Source of the DNA: Spirochaetaceae bacterium
Lineage (GTDB): Bacteria > Spirochaetota > Spirochaetia > Treponematales > Breznakiellaceae
Direction: 5' to 3'
Length of the DNA: 9,513 nt
NCBI GenBank assembly: GCA_031280115.1
Contig: JAITHF010000273.1
Location: 1-9,513 of the forward strand
A model generated the notes under the pieces. The model was given only the letters and a program-made list of their open reading frames with translations, was not told the DNA's origin and searched no databases. The first letter of the stretch is position 1. Every line of letters starts with the position of its first letter. Shown in pieces: positions 1-6,657 of this stretch. Made by a program: the position numbers and the translations under genes.

Positions 1-81
1 AAAACCCTGCGGGACGCGGCCAAGGCGCTGGCAAAAAAGATAGAGCCGAAAGTCTACGAGTACGGCTTCCTGCGGGAATAG
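1..81 (+). CDS. 3' end of an unidentified gene (last 26 codons)
   Basis: Frame 1 is open from the first base to a TAG at 79-81 and gives 26 residues ending EPKVYEYGFLRE. The start and nearly all of the protein lie outside the window, so I cannot assign a family. The fragment is lysine- and alanine-rich, looks like a soluble helix followed by a short tail, and shows no membrane segment. It is called coding because the frame ends at a natural stop immediately before DNA that changes character to repeats. A weak AT-rich hairpin follows at 106-123 (GAAAGA/TCTTTC, 6-nt loop, then TTT) and could be a poor terminator. It points the opposite way to the phosphate operon and shares no transcript with it. 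Confidence 0.6.
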   Translation, partial: KTLRDAAKALAKKIEPKVYEYGFLRE

Positions 82-224
82 GGCGCTATGAATAAAGAGA
101 ACCGTGAAAGAACAGGCTCTTTCTTTACGCCGAAAATCTGGGCGGACAAATCGAAAGGCTATTTGGCCGCGGCTTGCATGGCGCAGGCGCAAGGGGACAG
201 AGCAGGCGCAAGGGCGCGGCGCAG
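82..224. other. Non-coding gap leading into repeat mosaic
   Basis: No convincing gene is seen. The short open frames here have no good ribosome binding site and run on into repeat DNA. A weak hairpin at 106-123 may end transcription of the preceding gene. From about 193 the sequence is already repeat material: the 16-mer GGGGACAGAGCAGGCG at 193-208 recurs exactly at 438-453. A longer related segment (about 193-230, ending GGCGCGGCGCAGGAAGCC) recurs with a few changes at about 9314-9353. Confidence 0.5.
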
Positions 225-408
225 GAAGCCGTTGGTTGGGGGTTTCAGGTGCTTCTTGCGGCGGGCGGGTTTGGGGGTTTAGTCACAACCCAGAAGCGGC
301 GCCTCAGCGGAATTCGATGGCGCACTTGCTCAAAGCACGTCGCACTTATGGGTGGTTTGGAGGGTCTATGACCCTCCAAATTCTCTTAAAAGAGGCGCGA
401 AAGCGCCG
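225..408 (+). repeat. Composite hairpin-repeat element, left plus-strand copy
   Basis: This is one copy of the dispersed element that also occurs reversed at 1149-1519 and directly at 8777 onward. In order it holds GAAGCC, a diverged first hairpin region, GTGCTTCTTGCGGC, the small inverted repeat GGGTTTAGTCACAACCC, then AGAAGCGGCGCCTCAGCGG plus an AATTCG core. It ends in a terminal module with a perfect 11-bp stem and 3-nt loop at 356-380 (TTTGGAGGGTC / GACCCTCCAAA), followed by CTCTTAAAAGAG and the hairpin GGCGCGAAAGCGCC. It has only one unit before the terminal module, where the other arrays have two or three. No transposase or other credible protein is encoded. It may be a REP- or MITE-like structured element; the family is not recognised. 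Confidence 0.75.
356..380 (+). other. Perfect 11-bp stem-loop in repeat terminal module
   Basis: TTTGGAGGGTC, loop TAT, GACCCTCCAAA. The stem is perfect. It is followed by TTCTCTT rather than a clean T-run, so it is at best an imperfect intrinsic terminator on the plus strand; because it is nearly symmetrical it forms on either strand. A copy occurs at 9363-9387 with one A-to-G change that keeps a G-T pair. Confidence 0.7.
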
Positions 409-460
409 ATAATTCGTTATACCATAATGCGTTATTTGGGGACAGAGCAGGCGGGAGGGC

Positions 461-489
461 TTGACGAGGCCGGAAGGCGCTGGTAGTAT
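461..489 (+). promoter_or_regulatory. Candidate sigma70-type promoter upstream of minisatellite
   Basis: TTGACG at 461-466 and TAGTAT at 484-489 are separated by 17 bp, a good -35 and a moderate -10 at ideal spacing. Transcription would start near 496, just before the 21-bp tandem array, and run toward the gene at 897, giving a leader of about 400 nt made almost entirely of the array. The caveat is that the promoter sits in a variant of the recurrent GGGGACAGAGCAGGCG module, so the match could be fortuitous. Confidence 0.35.
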
Positions 490-504
490 GGCGCTTATGA
501 CGCA

Positions 505-840
505 GGGGCGCCCCTGCACGGCGCGGGGAGGTATCCGCACGGCGCGGAGATGTATCCGTGCAGCGCGGAGATGTATCCGTGCAGCGCGGAGATGTATCCG
601 TGCAGCGCGGGGATGCCCCCGCGTGGCAAAGGGGCGCCCCCGCAGGGCGCGGGGGCGCCCCCGCACGACAAAGGGGCGCCCCCGCGGGGCGCGGGGGCGC
701 CCCCGCACGACAAAGGGGCGCCCCCGCACGACAAAGGGGAGCCCCCGCGAGGCGCGGGGGAGCCCCCGCGAGGTACGGGGGAGCCCCCGCGAGGCGCGGG
801 GGAGCCCCCGCGAGGTAAAGGGGCGAAGCCCCGCACGATA
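505..840 (+). repeat. GC-rich 21-bp minisatellite, 16 units, palindromic units
   Basis: Sixteen units of 20-22 bp add up to exactly 336 bp. Unit classes appear in blocks. Two leading variants come first, then three identical units at 546-608 (GGAGATGTATCCGTGCAGCGC, written here as GGAGATGTATCC plus GTGCAGCGC). Units built on GGGGCGCCCCC follow at 631-735, and units built on GGGGGAGCCCCC at 736-819. Most units carry a short self-complementary core. The array is edged by two perfect palindromes, GCAGGGGCGCCCCTGC at 502-517 and AGCCCCTGTACAGGGGCT at 845-862. Because the average period is a multiple of three, several frames stay open on both strands, producing repeat-protein ORFs that I regard as artefacts. 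A degenerate fragment of the array recurs near 9279-9315. Confidence 0.9.
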
Positions 841-844
841 CAGG

Positions 845-862
845 AGCCCCTGTACAGGGGCT
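845..862. repeat. Perfect 18-bp palindrome at the end of the minisatellite
   Basis: AGCCCCTGTACAGGGGCT is its own reverse complement. It lies between the last tandem unit and the ribosome binding site at 881. It could be a hairpin in the leader of the 897 gene or a binding site for a dimeric protein; the sequence does not decide between these. Confidence 0.7.
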
Positions 863-896
863 GTAATTCTTTACCCTATAAGGAGTTTAAAAAAAT

Positions 897-1391
897 ATGA
901 GCAAACAAAAAGACTGGCTCCCGCACGTAAGGACGCTGATGCTTATCATGGCCCGGGTGTGGGAAAACGCCCTCGCCTTCAAGGGGGGGTCATGGGGTAT
1001 CCCGAACACGGTTATCACCGCGCTCCACGACCTTATTAACGCGGCACAGGACGCGCTTGACCAGGCGTCCCCGGCGCTCCGCACGCCGGTACTCACCGCC
1101 AGGGTGAACGCCGCCTTTGCCGCCCTTGAAGCGCACATAACGACTATTGAAACAGCCGGAGGCTGCCGGCGCTTTCGCGCCTCTTTTAAGAGAATTTGGG
1201 GGCTTTTTTACCGGCGCTTCATGTCTCGCGTATTCTTTTGCGAACTCCGCGCAAGGGAACAGCCTGCGGCTGCCCCCAAACCCCCGCTAAAGGCTTCCTG
1301 CCCTGCGCCCGTGGGCTATCGAATTCCGCTGAGGCGCCGCTTCTGGGTTGTGACTAAAATCGCAAACCCTCCCGCCGCAAGAAGCACGTGA
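897..1391 (+). CDS. C-terminally truncated small protein fused to repeat DNA (spirochaete 'DWLP' family)
   Basis: The ATG at 897 is preceded by AGGAG at 881-885 with an 11-nt spacer and an A-rich stretch, a usable ribosome site. Residues 1-84 look like a real protein: KDWLP at 5-9, R12, W22, GGSWGIP at 30-36, then an amphipathic helical region with RTPV at 62-65 and NAAFAAL at 71-77. From memory this is the N-terminal part of a small family of unknown function in termite-gut treponemes whose members are roughly 200 residues, so about the last 60% is missing. From about residue 85 (nt 1149) the frame runs through the reverse strand of the repeat element; the remaining 80 residues (Arg/Pro/Ala-rich) are therefore repeat translation, ending at a TGA inside the repeat. 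No signal peptide or membrane segment is seen in the native part. It is likely a decaying gene or pseudogene; function unknown. Confidence 0.55.
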   Translation: MSKQKDWLPHVRTLMLIMARVWENALAFKGGSWGIPNTVITALHDLINAAQDALDQASPALRTPVLTARVNAAFAALEAHITTIETAGGCRRFRASFKRIWGLFYRRFMSRVFFCELRAREQPAAAPKPPLKASCPAPVGYRIPLRRRFWVVTKIANPPAARST

Positions 1392-1519
1392 ACCCCCCGC
1401 AGGGGGCTTCCTGCGCTGCGCCAGTGCGTTTGCGAATTCCGCTGAGGCGCCGCTTCTGGGTTGTGACTAAAATCGCAAACCCGCTCGCTACAAGAAGCAC
1501 GTGAATCCCCCGCAGGGGG
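1149..1519 (-). repeat. Composite hairpin-repeat array abutting the pstB 3' end (minus orientation)
   Basis: Read on the minus strand, it begins with CCCCC-TGC-GGGGG at 1519-1507, the base after the pstB stop codon. Two units of about 113 bp follow (1519-1407 and 1406-about 1295). Each holds the hairpin, GTGCTTCTTG, TCACAACCCAGAAGCGG and CGCCTCAGCGGAATTCG. The terminal module comes next: TTTGGGGGC at 1195-1203 pairs with GCCCCCAAA at 1272-1280 across exactly 68 nt, with a small hairpin AGCC-TGC-GGCT at 1261-1271. After that come CTCTTAAAAGAG and GGCGCGAAAGCGCC. It has replaced the 3' part of the gene at 897. The hairpin beside the pstB stop could act like a REP element protecting or ending the operon mRNA (inference); it lacks a T-run, so it is not a classical terminator. 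Confidence 0.85.
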
Positions 1520-2287
1520 TTAGCCGAAACGGCCTGAGATGTAGGCTTCAGTGCGCGTGTCTTGCGGATTGGTAAACAAGGCTTTAGTGCTGCCGTACTC
1601 GATAAGCTCCCCTAAGAGAAAAAAAGCGGTCCGGTCGCTCACCCGCGCCGCCTGATGCATCGCGTGGGTTACGAGTATAATGCTGTACTCCTGCTTGAGC
1701 TCCCCGATAAGTTCCTCGATCCTGCCGGATGCAAGGGGGTCAAGGGCGCTTGTGGGCTCGTCCATAAGCACAATCTCAGGCTCCATTGCCAGGGTTCTTG
1801 CAATGCACAAACGCTGCTGCTGCCCGCCGGACAAACTCTGGGCGGGCTTTTTAAGCCGGTCTTTCACCTCCTCCCAAAGGGCCGCTTTTTTAAGGGAAAC
1901 CTCCGCGGCCTCCGCCAGCCTCCCCTTGTCCCGCAGCCCCTGCATCCGCTTGCCGTATACCACGTTATCGAAAATACTCATGTTAAAAGGGTTGGGCTTC
2001 TGAAACACCATCCCCACCCGGGTACGCAGCTCGGTTACGTCTATTCCGCCTGTATAGATGTTAATCCCCTCCAAAAGGACTTCCCCCTGCACGCGGCACT
2101 GGGGAATAAGGTCGTTCATCCGGTTGAATACCCGCAGGAACGTTGATTTGCCGCACCCTGAAGGCCCGATAAGGGCGGAAACTTCCTTGCGGCCAAGGGA
2201 AAAGTTGATTTTTTTAAGCGCCTGAGTCTCGCCGTAAAACAGGTCGAGCCTCTGCACCTCAAGTTTGTTCATCCGGTCTCCGCCCAT
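1520..2287 (-). CDS. pstB: PstB, phosphate ABC transporter ATP-binding protein
   Basis: This is the cytoplasmic ATPase that drives phosphate import through the PstC/PstA channel. At 255 residues it has normal family length. It shows Walker [10 protein letters not shown] at 41-49, Q-loop Q96 in VFQKPNPF, the signature LSGGQQQR at 152-159, Walker B IVLMDEP at 172-178 with catalytic E177, the D-loop SALD, and the switch histidine H208. The FQKPNPF and [10 protein letters not shown] segments are typical of PstB rather than other importers. The first ATG is chosen because AGGAGG lies 8 nt upstream; a second ATG at residue 6 would give an N-terminus equally compatible with the family. It follows pstA by 12 nt and is the last gene of the operon, with a repeat hairpin starting one base after its TAA stop. 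No phoU follows, although pstB is commonly followed by phoU. Confidence 0.97.
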   Translation of the reverse strand: MGGDRMNKLEVQRLDLFYGETQALKKINFSLGRKEVSALIGPSGCGKSTFLRVFNRMNDLIPQCRVQGEVLLEGINIYTGGIDVTELRTRVGMVFQKPNPFNMSIFDNVVYGKRMQGLRDKGRLAEAAEVSLKKAALWEEVKDRLKKPAQSLSGGQQQRLCIARTLAMEPEIVLMDEPTSALDPLASGRIEELIGELKQEYSIILVTHAMHQAARVSDRTAFFLLGELIEYGSTKALFTNPQDTRTEAYISGRFG

Positions 2288-2299
2288 GCGGGCCCCCTC

Positions 2300-3130
2300 C
2301 TATTTTCTGAAACACCGGGCGATTATTTTAGCGCCGGTATTGATGATAACCACCAGCATAATGAGCGCCGCCGCCGTGGCAAAGGCAATGCCGAAATCAT
2401 CCGGGCGTACCGCTTCTTTGGTTAAATAATAGAGATGGACCGTGAGGGTCCTGCCGGAATCAAAGACGGATTTCGGGATATTCCGGGCAATCCCCACGGT
2501 AAGCAGCACCGGCGCGGACTCCCCCGCCGCGCGCCCTGCCGCCAAGACCGCGGCAGTGAGGATTCCCGGGAGGGCTTCAGGAATAACGATATGGGTAAGG
2601 GTCTGGAATTTGGTGGCCCCCAAAGAGAGGGAGGCTTCCCGAAAACTCGCCGGGATTGTTTTAAGGGATTCTTCTACGGTCCTTATGATAACCGGCAGCA
2701 GCATCACGCTCAGGGTCAGGGCGCCTGAGATGACCGACTGGCCGAGCTTAAAAAACCGGCAGAAGAGGAGGAGGCCGAACAGCCCGTACAGTATAGAGGG
2801 GATGCCCGCCAAGGTCTCAACGGCAAGGCGGAGCAGCTTTATCCATTGAGGGCTGCCTGCGTACTCATTGAGGAACACCGCGGTCATAACCCCCACCGGA
2901 AGGGCGATGGCAAGAGACAGGAGCACCACATAGAGGGTGGTGAGTATCATGGGGAAAATCCCGCCGGCCTGGGCCGGGCGCAGGAGAAAGCCCAGGGAGA
3001 AATGCCCCGCGCCGGAGGCGAGGATATACGCAAGGATACAGACCAAAAGCGCCCCTACTCCGGCAAACGCGGCTGCCATAATCCCGTAGAGGAGGGAGTC
3101 GGCAATGCGCCGCCTGCGCTGTTGTTTCAC
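2300..3130 (-). CDS. pstA: PstA, phosphate ABC transporter permease
   Basis: This inner-membrane permease forms the phosphate channel with PstC. It has 276 residues and about six hydrophobic helices (roughly 13-38, 62-88, 105-125, 135-150, 185-208, 247-268). A basic N-terminus (KQQRRRR) precedes the first helix. The cytoplasmic coupling loop EASLSLGATKFQTLTHIVIP, at 165-184, is the EAA motif that docks on PstB, followed by AAGRAAGESAPVL. The motifs LNEYAG at 87-92 and ETLAGIPSILYGLFG at 105-119 are typical of the family. The start is GTG at 3130, supported by GGAGG/AGGAG about 7 nt upstream. It lies 16 nt after pstC and 12 nt before pstB, so it is almost certainly co-transcribed and perhaps coupled in translation. 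Confidence 0.96.
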   Translation of the reverse strand: MKQQRRRRIADSLLYGIMAAAFAGVGALLVCILAYILASGAGHFSLGFLLRPAQAGGIFPMILTTLYVVLLSLAIALPVGVMTAVFLNEYAGSPQWIKLLRLAVETLAGIPSILYGLFGLLLFCRFFKLGQSVISGALTLSVMLLPVIIRTVEESLKTIPASFREASLSLGATKFQTLTHIVIPEALPGILTAAVLAAGRAAGESAPVLLTVGIARNIPKSVFDSGRTLTVHLYYLTKEAVRPDDFGIAFATAAALIMLVVIINTGAKIIARCFRK

Positions 3131-3146
3131 GGGCTTTCTCCTCCCC

Positions 3147-4316
3147 CTAGGCTTCCGCGCTGCGGCGCATCCATAGGATAAGGCTGTTCAGCCCCAGAAT
3201 AAGGGCAAACAGGGTTATGCCAATGGAAAACAGCATTTCGCTGTGCCGGCCCTGGGCGTACCCCATTTCAAGGGCGATCGTGGCGGTGAGGGTCCGCACG
3301 CTGTCAAGGGGGCTGCGGGGCAGTTGGGAAGAATTGCCCGCAACCAGAATGACCGCCATAGTTTCCCCTACGGCCCGGGAGATGCCCAGAACAACGCCGG
3401 TGAAAACGCCGGACCCGGCGTGGGGCAGGACCACATGCCAGGCGGTCTGCATCTTGGTGGCCCCCAGGGCGAGGCTTGCTTCGCGGTACGGGCGGGGGAC
3501 CGCCCGCAGGGATGTTTCGGTGATAACAATGACCGTGGGAAGGAGCATCATTGCCAGAACCAGCATGGCCGAAACCATGCCGTTCCCTGACGGCGCCTGA
3601 AAGATCTGTTTTACCCCCGGGACGATCACCATGAGGCCGAAGAACCCGTATACCACCGACGGGATGCCCGCAAGGATTTCGACGCCGCTCCGCATGACTG
3701 CCGCGGCTTTCTCCGAAAGGAACTCAGCGAGAAAGAGGCCGCACAGGACCGCCGGAGGCATCCCCAGCAGAATAGCCCCAAGGCTTACGAGAACAGTGCC
3801 GGCGATCATGGGAAGGATACCGTAGACTTTGTTATAGGCAGGCCGCCAGTCAAGGCCGAACAGAAAGGCCCCTATCCTGTAGGCCGGCTCGGGCATGATC
3901 ACGTGCACCTTCTGTTCCAGCCCGGCTGCGGCGCCGCTGTAGCTCAGGGTGTAGACAAAGGCTTCAGGGTTCGTGAGTTTCCCCCCCTCATAGCCGGTAA
4001 AGACCGGCGCCTCCCCGGGGGCGCAGGTGAACGACAGGGCGCGGGGCCCCCCCTTTCCGCTAAAGGCTATGGATACGGCGGACGCGCCGGCAGGGACCGG
4101 TATAAAACCGGTATGGCTGGGATATACCCTGCCGTTTACCGTGATTTCCGCCACCCCCTCGGTAACGATCCGTATGTCCGGCGCGGTGGGCAGGAGGAAC
4201 GGCGCGCTTCCCTGGGCCAGCACGAAAAGCAGGATAGCCCCCAGAGCCAGCACCGACACTAGAGACGCCGCCATAAAGAGGCGGGCGAAGAAAACATCTG
4301 TCTTTCTTTTATCCAT
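3147..4316 (-). CDS. pstC: PstC, phosphate ABC transporter permease with enlarged periplasmic loop
   Basis: This is the second channel subunit of the phosphate importer. It has 389 residues, longer than the roughly 300-320 usual for PstC. Helix 1 is at about 10-35. Residues about 43-145 form an extra hydrophilic, beta-looking segment (ITVNGRVYPSHTG, FIPVPAGASAVSIAF). The normal PstC core resumes at FLFGLDWRP (151-159), with further helices near 165-195, 205-232, 245-268, 300-325 and 360-383. The EAA loop is EASLALGATKMQTAWHVVLP at 279-298, followed by GISRAVGETMAV. The enlarged loop should face the periplasm, where PstS docks. The ATG at 4316 has only a weak purine-rich upstream stretch and lies 13 nt after the trpF stop. 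No pstS lies upstream, which is unusual for a pst operon. Confidence 0.95.
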   Translation of the reverse strand: MDKRKTDVFFARLFMAASLVSVLALGAILLFVLAQGSAPFLLPTAPDIRIVTEGVAEITVNGRVYPSHTGFIPVPAGASAVSIAFSGKGGPRALSFTCAPGEAPVFTGYEGGKLTNPEAFVYTLSYSGAAAGLEQKVHVIMPEPAYRIGAFLFGLDWRPAYNKVYGILPMIAGTVLVSLGAILLGMPPAVLCGLFLAEFLSEKAAAVMRSGVEILAGIPSVVYGFFGLMVIVPGVKQIFQAPSGNGMVSAMLVLAMMLLPTVIVITETSLRAVPRPYREASLALGATKMQTAWHVVLPHAGSGVFTGVVLGISRAVGETMAVILVAGNSSQLPRSPLDSVRTLTATIALEMGYAQGRHSEMLFSIGITLFALILGLNSLILWMRRSAEA

Positions 4317-4329
4317 TGCTTCTTTCTCT

Positions 4330-4962
4330 CTATTTTTCTGCCGGCGCGGGGGTCTGGCGGGCGAGGCGGACGAGGCGGCGTATCTTGTTCCGGTCTTTGA
4401 CCCCGCCTGTTTCCGCGCCGCTGCTGACGTCTACGCAGTAGGGCCCAAGGGACAGCGCTTCGGCTATGTTGTCCGCCGTGATGCCCCCGGCCAGGAACCA
4501 GGGCGCCTTGATTTCGGCTTTTAACGCTGCCAGGGCTGACCAGTCAAAGGCCGCGCCGCTTCCCCCTTTCCCGCTGTCAAACAAGAGGTAATCCGCGCCG
4601 GCCTCTACGTCCCCGGCCTCAAGGCGCGGCGCCGGGCCGCCTCCCCGCACCGCCTTAATCACCGGCAGGGCGCAGCGTTGTTTGAGCGCCTTAATGTAGG
4701 CTTGGTTCTCGCCGCCGTGGAGCTGTACTGCCTGGATGACCCCGGCGCCCCAGAGGGAAACAATGTCCCCTATCTCGGCGTTCACAAACACCCCGACCGG
4801 CACGATACCCTCTGCAAGGCCGGCGCGGAGCGCCTTTGCCCGGGCCGCCGAGACCTGGCGGGGGCTTGGGGCGAACACAAAGCCAATATAGTCCGGCCCG
4901 GCTTGGTTGACAAAATCAATGTCCTGCTCCCGAAAGAGCCCGCAAATCTTTATACGCCCCAC
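4330..4962 (-). CDS. trpF: TrpF, phosphoribosylanthranilate isomerase
   Basis: This cytoplasmic enzyme converts N-(5'-phosphoribosyl)anthranilate to CdRP (an Amadori rearrangement), the third step of tryptophan synthesis. It has 210 residues, the normal length of a free-standing TIM-barrel PRAI. The catalytic cysteine is C7 in KICGLF, and the catalytic acid is D129 in LLFDS. Next come the GKGGSGAAFDW loop, FLAGGIT at 156-162, and the phosphate-binding end VDVSSGAET-GVKD at 178-190. The early IGFVFAPSPRQVS matches the family GFxFxxxSPR motif. The start is GTG at 4962, with GGAGG about 10 nt upstream. It sits 18 nt after the Na+/phosphate transporter and 13 nt before pstC, with no other trp gene in view. 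All expected catalytic residues are present, so it looks functional; its place in a phosphate operon is unexplained. Confidence 0.96.
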   Translation of the reverse strand: MGRIKICGLFREQDIDFVNQAGPDYIGFVFAPSPRQVSAARAKALRAGLAEGIVPVGVFVNAEIGDIVSLWGAGVIQAVQLHGGENQAYIKALKQRCALPVIKAVRGGGPAPRLEAGDVEAGADYLLFDSGKGGSGAAFDWSALAALKAEIKAPWFLAGGITADNIAEALSLGPYCVDVSSGAETGGVKDRNKIRRLVRLARQTPAPAEK

Positions 4963-4980
4963 CGCCGCACCGCCTCCGCC

Positions 4981-6651
4981 CTATTCCTGGGTAAAAATTT
5001 CCGCAATGTTATAACAGTAATCCCCCAGCTGCTCCACCCGCCGCACCAGATCGATAAAGACCAGCTCGGTTTTGAGGTCTTGGCCGGCTTCGATGCGCTT
5101 GCGCCCCAGTTTACGGAGTTTATCCCTTGACTTGTCTATGGCGTTCTCCATCTCTTCGGCCCGGGCGGTCTCTTCTTTGGCCAGCGGGGACCCCAGGTGC
5201 TCCCGGGTAAACGTGAGAAAGGCTTCCACCAAATCAAGATAGGGGGTAAGGGCTTCCATTTCTTTCCGCTTAAAAACCATGTTTTTCTTTGCGCTCCGCT
5301 GGAAGATGAGGCCGATACCGTAACAGTCGTCGGTCATTTCTTCAAGGATGACGATAATCCGCAGGAGCTTTGACACCCGCGCCTCTGATTCAGAACTGAG
5401 GCGGGTGCGGGTGCAGGCGATAAGAAACTGCATAAGTTCCTCCCGCATCTGGTCCGCCCGCTCTTCCTGCCGGGCCAGTTCTTCCACTAAGGCTTGGGCC
5501 GCGCTTTCCCGCGCCGGATCGGTCTGGGGCGCTTCGAGGGCCGCTTTTATCTGCGCGTACATAGCGGCAGCAAGGGCCGCCATGTCCCGAATCTCTTTCT
5601 CCGCTCTGGGGATGTTGAGTTCAGGAGTGTCCCGCATGGAGCCTGAGCGGTATACCAGTTTATAGGGCGCGCCGTCAGAGGCTTCCGCTGTTTTGTCCGT
5701 ATCCTTCACCAGCAGGGATACCAGTTTCGCAAAGGGCTTGACAAAGGGGAAGAATAAAACCGTGTTCATCACGTTAAAGACCGTATGGAGCATCGCAAGG
5801 TGGGCGGTAACGGAGTCTTTTACAGAGCCGGGGGCAACCAAGTCAACCAGCGCCATAAGGGGCCGGAAAAGCGCCAGGGCAAAGACGGTTCCGATAACGT
5901 TAAAAAGGATATGCACCAGCGCCGCCTGCCGGGCGGCGGTTTTCGTGCCGATAGCGGCCAGGGCCGCGTCAATGGTGGTGCCGATATTGGCGCCCAGGAT
6001 CATGGCGCCGGCCATTTCGTATGTAACCAGCCCCCCGTGGGCAAGGGTGAGGATGATCGCGGTGGACGCGCTTGAGGAATGGACGATAACCGTTACCGCA
6101 AAGCCGATGCCCGTGCCGGCGAGGATGGACAGGGCGCCTAAATCCGCCAGGGACGCCATAAAGCGCAGGTTGTCTGCGGACACGGGGGGCATGGATTTGG
6201 TGAGAAAATCAAGCCCTAGAAAGAGGATGCCGAATCCCAGCAGCACTTCCCCAAGGCTCTGGTTCTTTGATTTAACGGTGCTGACAATAAAGCCCAGCCC
6301 CACTGCCGGCAGCGCCAGCGCCGAAACGCTAAAAGAGAAGCGCATAAGCGAGACCACCCAGGCGGTAATCGTGGTGCCGATATTGGCGCCCATAATGACC
6401 CCGATGGACTGGGTGAGGGTGAGAATACCGGCGTTGACAAAGGATACGGCCATGACGGTGGTGGCTGACGAAGACTGGATGATGGCGGTAACCGCGCAGC
6501 CGGTGATAATACCGCTTAGGCGGCTGCCGGTCATAAGCGCCAGCACCCGGCGCATCTTGGACCCTGCGGCCTTCTGGATTCCCTCGCTCATAATTTTCAT
6601 GCCGTACAGGAAGAGGGCGAGGCTGCCTATAATACGAAATACGGTGCCCAT
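4981..6651 (-). CDS. Na+/phosphate cotransporter (NptA/PNaS family) with C-terminal PhoU-like domain
   Basis: This is a sodium-coupled phosphate symporter of the inner membrane. It has 556 residues. The first ~315 hold two inverted-type repeats of the family: QSSSATT at 59-65 with GANIGTT at 88-94, and HSSSAST at 191-197 with GANIGTT at 220-226, in about eight to nine hydrophobic helices. The QSSS motifs are the known substrate and sodium sites of this family. Residues about 340-556 are charged, helical and free of membrane segments, matching the PhoU-like helical bundle often found on bacterial members. The start ATG at 6651 lies 6 nt after the stop of the preceding gene; its only ribosome-site candidate (GAAGGG) is within that gene, so coupled translation is likely. 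With no free phoU nearby, the PhoU-like tail may be the local regulator of phosphate flux (inference). Confidence 0.94.
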   Translation of the reverse strand: MGTVFRIIGSLALFLYGMKIMSEGIQKAAGSKMRRVLALMTGSRLSGIITGCAVTAIIQSSSATTVMAVSFVNAGILTLTQSIGVIMGANIGTTITAWVVSLMRFSFSVSALALPAVGLGFIVSTVKSKNQSLGEVLLGFGILFLGLDFLTKSMPPVSADNLRFMASLADLGALSILAGTGIGFAVTVIVHSSSASTAIILTLAHGGLVTYEMAGAMILGANIGTTIDAALAAIGTKTAARQAALVHILFNVIGTVFALALFRPLMALVDLVAPGSVKDSVTAHLAMLHTVFNVMNTVLFFPFVKPFAKLVSLLVKDTDKTAEASDGAPYKLVYRSGSMRDTPELNIPRAEKEIRDMAALAAAMYAQIKAALEAPQTDPARESAAQALVEELARQEERADQMREELMQFLIACTRTRLSSESEARVSKLLRIIVILEEMTDDCYGIGLIFQRSAKKNMVFKRKEMEALTPYLDLVEAFLTFTREHLGSPLAKEETARAEEMENAIDKSRDKLRKLGRKRIEAGQDLKTELVFIDLVRRVEQLGDYCYNIAEIFTQE

Positions 6652-6657
6652 AACCGG

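Noticed and set aside
106..126. Intrinsic terminator of the first partial gene
   Set aside because: The stem is only six mostly A-T pairs and the T-run is three bases, too weak to list as a separate feature.
346..836. Open frames on both strands through the minisatellite (for example 346-729 and 495-836 minus; 550-900 plus)
   Set aside because: They stay open only because the 21-bp period is a multiple of three. The products are pure repeats, overlap each other in all frames, and lack convincing starts.
1507..1519. Classical intrinsic terminator after pstB
   Set aside because: The 5-bp CCCCC/GGGGG hairpin is followed by ATTCACGTGC rather than a T-run, and the same hairpin appears in every repeat unit, so it is better called part of the repeat.
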